Below are positions 61,318 to 64,000 of a DNA stretch of 64,000 bases, piece by piece. The stretch's first letter is position 1. Every line of letters starts with the position of its first letter. Both the position numbers and the translations under genes were made by a program. Below the pieces are notes generated by a model. It ran no database searches. It was not told the origin of the DNA and saw only the letters and a list, made by a program, of their open reading frames with translations. Source of the stretch: Folioceros fuciformis (lineage: Eukaryota > Anthocerotophyta > Anthocerotopsida > Anthocerotales); assembly GCA_049999805.1 (NCBI GenBank), contig JBNGIO010006370.1, positions 311,212-375,211 on the forward strand, read 5' to 3'.

Positions 61318-61694
61318 GGTGACAGGCAGCCAGTAGCTGAAGCAAGCAAATTCTCGCTGAACCTGCTGGTCTAGTCTAGGCTAGGCTAACGCCGAAGGTT
61401 TGTCGAGAATCAGGAAGCTGCCATTCTCAATCACGATTCACGAGCATTTGCATGTCCCTCGACTCTGTATCATCCAGCACGCAACCAGAGCAACAGGTTG
61501 GCTTATAGCAATCGCTTCTGCGGACCAGCCGCGACGAGGATTTGATGGACGAGCGCTGCCGGACGCTTGAGGGACTGGCCGCAGCCTTGGTCCAGAATTA
61601 GTGTGAGGCTCGGGGAGCGGAGCCAGGCACTAGGAGCTTCTTGGGACATCGTTCCCTCAGGCGGACATTGTTTCATAGGGCCACAGGCTGAACG
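61318..61694. other. No gene seen
   Basis: Non-coding DNA between the SDR remnant and the PPR leader relic. Confidence 0.4.
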
Positions 61695-61850
61695 ATGGCC
61701 GCAGTACGACAACCGGACCCATCGTGGATCCAACACGTTGATGGATGCACAGGAATTCGACAAGGAGATCCCGCTCACCTCCCTTCAGGAAGTCCATTCC
61801 TTGCCGCCGACCAAACCTCTCCTTGCAGCACTGTATGCAGCCCAGGTAAG
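61695..61850 (+). pseudogene. Isolated copy of the KP-PPR family leader
   Basis: From ATG 61695 the frame reads QPDPSWIQHVDGCTGIRQGD and PAHLPSGSPFLAADQ, clearly the family leader (consensus QPDPxWTQQIGxCTGILRGxPAHL). It is not followed by the basic block or repeats, and the frame ends without PPR motifs. A relic of a deleted family member. Confidence 0.75.
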
Positions 61851-61920
61851 CTCAGAAAATGTGCACAGGATTGTTGGGATTGGCAAGCTCAGAAAATGTG
61901 TACCGGATTGTTGGCAATCA
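61848..61920 (+). repeat. 37-bp tandem duplication
   Basis: aagctcagaaaatgtgcaca at 61848 recurs at 61885 (aagctcagaaaatgtgtacc), both followed by ggattgttgg. Confidence 0.9.
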
Positions 61921-62364
61921 AGACCTGGGAAGAGCGGGGGGCTCATCTGCTAGTGTCGTCAACGGACCCATCATTTCTTATTAAACAGAGAGGTAAACCA
62001 TGATAGGAAGACTAAGACTAATTTGCTAAGCCTAATGACTACCAATAGCACCTTAAAATGAGGAAAAAACAGCCTACTTACAAAAAAAAACAATGTGTTT
62101 CCATTTCGATAAAGTCTTCAGGTTTCCATGGCATCTACCGCTCATGGTGGTAGGGGTGACGTTGGGACGTCTGCATTCCTTGGCGGGATCCCTTTCGAGT
62201 CATGGCCTTAGTTCAGCCACAGCACGAGACTTTAATTCAGACTTTAATCCCATGGAGAAGTTTAATGTGACATAACTAAATGAATTTAAAGAGATGGAGG
62301 ATGCTGGGCGGGTCACACTGCCATGGACCGTTGTTAGTCAACCTTCCGACAGCGCTCCCGGACG
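61921..62364. other. Intergenic, promoter side of last PPR gene
   Basis: No gene recognised. Confidence 0.45.
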
Positions 62365-64000
62365 ATGGGCACAGTGTGGCAATCAGCACCGTTGTGGACC
62401 CAACAGATTGGTGCGTGTACTGGGCTGCTACCAGCAGCTCCCGCTCACATCACTTCGGGGAGTGAACTGCTGGCAGAAAAAGCCTCCAGGTGGAGCACTG
62501 GAAGGAGCCAAGCTCTTCCAGTTTCGAAAAAATGTGTGAGCGGGAACGGATTTTCCAGCGATGGGTTGCGCCGACAGCAGGAGCACTTGTGGCATCAGTT
62601 TTTTCTAGACCCTGCCATGTGGGTGGACAACAGACGACACAAGCAGAGCTCCCGTTCGCCTGATTTCCGACGTAAGAGGTCGGGCGAGGTGCTGTGGCTG
62701 AACAACATGTTTAAGCCTGCTTGGGTTGATGAGCAGCTGGTTTCCTTGGACATGCAGGTGGTAGGTGGGGCAGCCGCTCTGTCGAAGTTGAGCTTGGATG
62801 GGTCTGGCACGAATGTTGGATCGGAAATGGGCGTCGTAACGCCTGGAGTTGTGAGCATGTTGTGTCGGCAGGGGAAGCTGGATGAGGCTGTTGGAGCCCT
62901 GGATTCCCTGGCGCAGTCGAGCTCTGCTGTTTCTGAGTCTCTGTTGTACAGTGTGCTGAAGCTGTGTATGGTGAAGAAGGACTTGGTTGTAGGGCGACGA
63001 GTTCATGATCTCGCTGCAGAACTTGGGTACGAGTCGAGTCCGTTTTTGGGGAACCATATCTTGCGCATGTATGCTTGTGGCGGGAGTCTGCAGGAGGCGA
63101 TGGAGGTGTTCACCAGGGTGGGGAAACCGAATGTGTTTATGTGGTTCTCCATAATATCTGCTCATGCGAAGCACGGGAGACCGAAGGAGGCCATACAACT
63201 GTACCATGCGATGCGTAGGTCAGGTGTGAAGGCGAATGCTCACGTCTTTGTGGCTACCCTTCAGGCTTGTGCATTTGCTGCCGATTTGGAGTCTGGCAGA
63301 GAAGTGCACTGTGATGTGTTGCACAGTGGCGTTCCTCCTGACTTGTTTGTTGGCAACTGCCTGGTGGACATGTATGCGAAGTGTGGCGAATTGAAAGATG
63401 CACGCCAGGTGTTTGATAGCATGGTCGTTAAGGATGTGGTGACATGGAATTCCCTGATATCTGGGTATGCGAAATGTGGTGAACTGAACAAGGCACGCCG
63501 TGTCTTCGACAGCATGAGGGCAAAGGATGTGGTGACATGGAATTCCCTGATAGGTGGATACGCCCAGCAGGGTCTCGGACATGAGGCACTTGTCCTGTAT
63601 GGACAAATGGAGCAGGAGGGGCTGGTTTTGGCTGACAATGTTACTTTTGCTTGCCTTCTGAAGGCCTGTGCAAGCACTGGTGCCTTACAGAAGGGCAGGC
63701 AGCTGCACTCGCAGATTGTTGAAAGAGGGCCGCTGAATGACATAGTGCTGGGCAACTGCCTGGTGGATCTGTATGCCAAATGTGGTGAACTGGATGCTGC
63801 ACGCCAGGTTTTTGTCAGCCTCTCGTGTAAGGATGTGGTGACATGGACATCGCTGATCTCTGGGTATGCAAAGGGAGGACTGGGCCAAGAGGCACTTGAT
63901 TTGTATGGACAAATGGAGGAAGCGGGCCTGATTTTAGCTGATGATGTTACTCTTGCTTGCCTTCTGAACGCCTGTGGAAGCACCGGTGCCTTACAAATGG
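62365..64000 (+). CDS. PLS-class PPR protein of the KP family, 5' part (cut by window end)
   Basis: Open from ATG 62365 to the right edge (545 codons), without a stop. The leader QSAPLWTQQIGACTGLLPAA is followed by FFLDPAMWVDNRRHKQSSRS, PDFRRKRSGEVLWLNNMFKP and AWVDEQLVSLDMQVVGG. Then PPR motifs: LCRQGKLDEAVGALDSLAQS, ILRMYACGGSLQEAMEVF, LVDMYAKCGELKDARQVF, an extra S motif (GYAKCGELNKARRVFDSMRA), GYAQQGLGHEALVLYGQMEQ and LVDLYAKCGELDAARQVF. It follows the layout of the 57.9-kb gene, including the S-S arrangement. Whether it ends in a KP/GRP deaminase is not visible but likely by family. MWW is MWV here, a small departure in the basic block. Confidence 0.88.
   Translation, partial: MGTVWQSAPLWTQQIGACTGLLPAAPAHITSGSELLAEKASRWSTGRSQALPVSKKCVSGNGFSSDGLRRQQEHLWHQFFLDPAMWVDNRRHKQSSRSPDFRRKRSGEVLWLNNMFKPAWVDEQLVSLDMQVVGGAAALSKLSLDGSGTNVGSEMGVVTPGVVSMLCRQGKLDEAVGALDSLAQSSSAVSESLLYSVLKLCMVKKDLVVGRRVHDLAAELGYESSPFLGNHILRMYACGGSLQEAMEVFTRVGKPNVFMWFSIISAHAKHGRPKEAIQLYHAMRRSGVKANAHVFVATLQACAFAADLESGREVHCDVLHSGVPPDLFVGNCLVDMYAKCGELKDARQVFDSMVVKDVVTWNSLISGYAKCGELNKARRVFDSMRAKDVVTWNSLIGGYAQQGLGHEALVLYGQMEQEGLVLADNVTFACLLKACASTGALQKGRQLHSQIVERGPLNDIVLGNCLVDLYAKCGELDAARQVFVSLSCKDVVTWTSLISGYAKGGLGQEALDLYGQMEEAGLILADDVTLACLLNACGSTGALQM

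Overview
The window comes from a land-plant nuclear genome. It has spliceosomal introns (mostly about 50-150 bp, GT-AG with a few GC-AG), nuclear genes for plastid and mitochondrial proteins, plant telo-box-like motifs and plant retrotransposon relics. The strongest taxonomic clue is a family of intronless PLS-class pentatricopeptide-repeat (PPR) genes. Their C-terminal deaminase domain has a KP box where most plants have a PG box, and it ends in GRP where most end in DYW. This DYW:KP variant is known from hornworts, ferns and some lycophytes, the plants that perform U-to-C RNA editing. With the short introns and gene density, a hornwort-like genome is my best guess and a lycophyte the second; the sequence alone does not settle it. 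There are four assembly gaps of exactly 100, 100, 400 and 100 N.

Layout. 1-780: a frameshifted PPR gene running off the left edge (-). 1.4-10.6 kb: an unknown coiled-coil protein, a complete DYW:KP PPR gene, an intronless NAK/AAK1-type kinase and plastid ribosomal protein S13. 10.8-22.8 kb is a compact housekeeping block: acylphosphatase, an 18-exon PPOX2-type protoporphyrinogen oxidase, a PPR protein that stops after E+ (no DYW), a ROMO1/Mgr2 homologue, CRR6 (NDH assembly), an NNF1-like kinetochore protein and calmodulin. 23-39 kb is gene-poor and AT-rich: the 5' part of an LTR retrotransposon with a primer-binding site, gag relics, several minisatellites, dead PPR copies and a broken LRR-like gene. 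39.3-46.5 kb (-): a two-exon unknown basic protein, an 11-exon ankyrin/Raf-like kinase of the VIK/ILK type, and ribosomal protein eL18. 46.6-49.5 kb: AT-rich, telomere-like and tandem repeats around gaps. 49.5-64 kb: a cluster of four DYW:KP PPR genes (two of them head-to-head, the last cut by the window end), interspersed with PPR, leader and SDR relics.

How the genes relate. The five KP-type genes (four complete, one partial) share an N-terminal leader of about 130 residues as well as the repeats, and differ in the number of about 100-residue P-L-S modules. This looks like an actively duplicating family of organelle RNA-editing factors. Several neighbours also act in organelles (S13, PPOX, ROMO1, CRR6), which is probably chance. 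Exon structures of the spliced genes were worked out by hand from reading frame, splice sites and family conservation. All join in phase and give family-typical lengths where the family is known.
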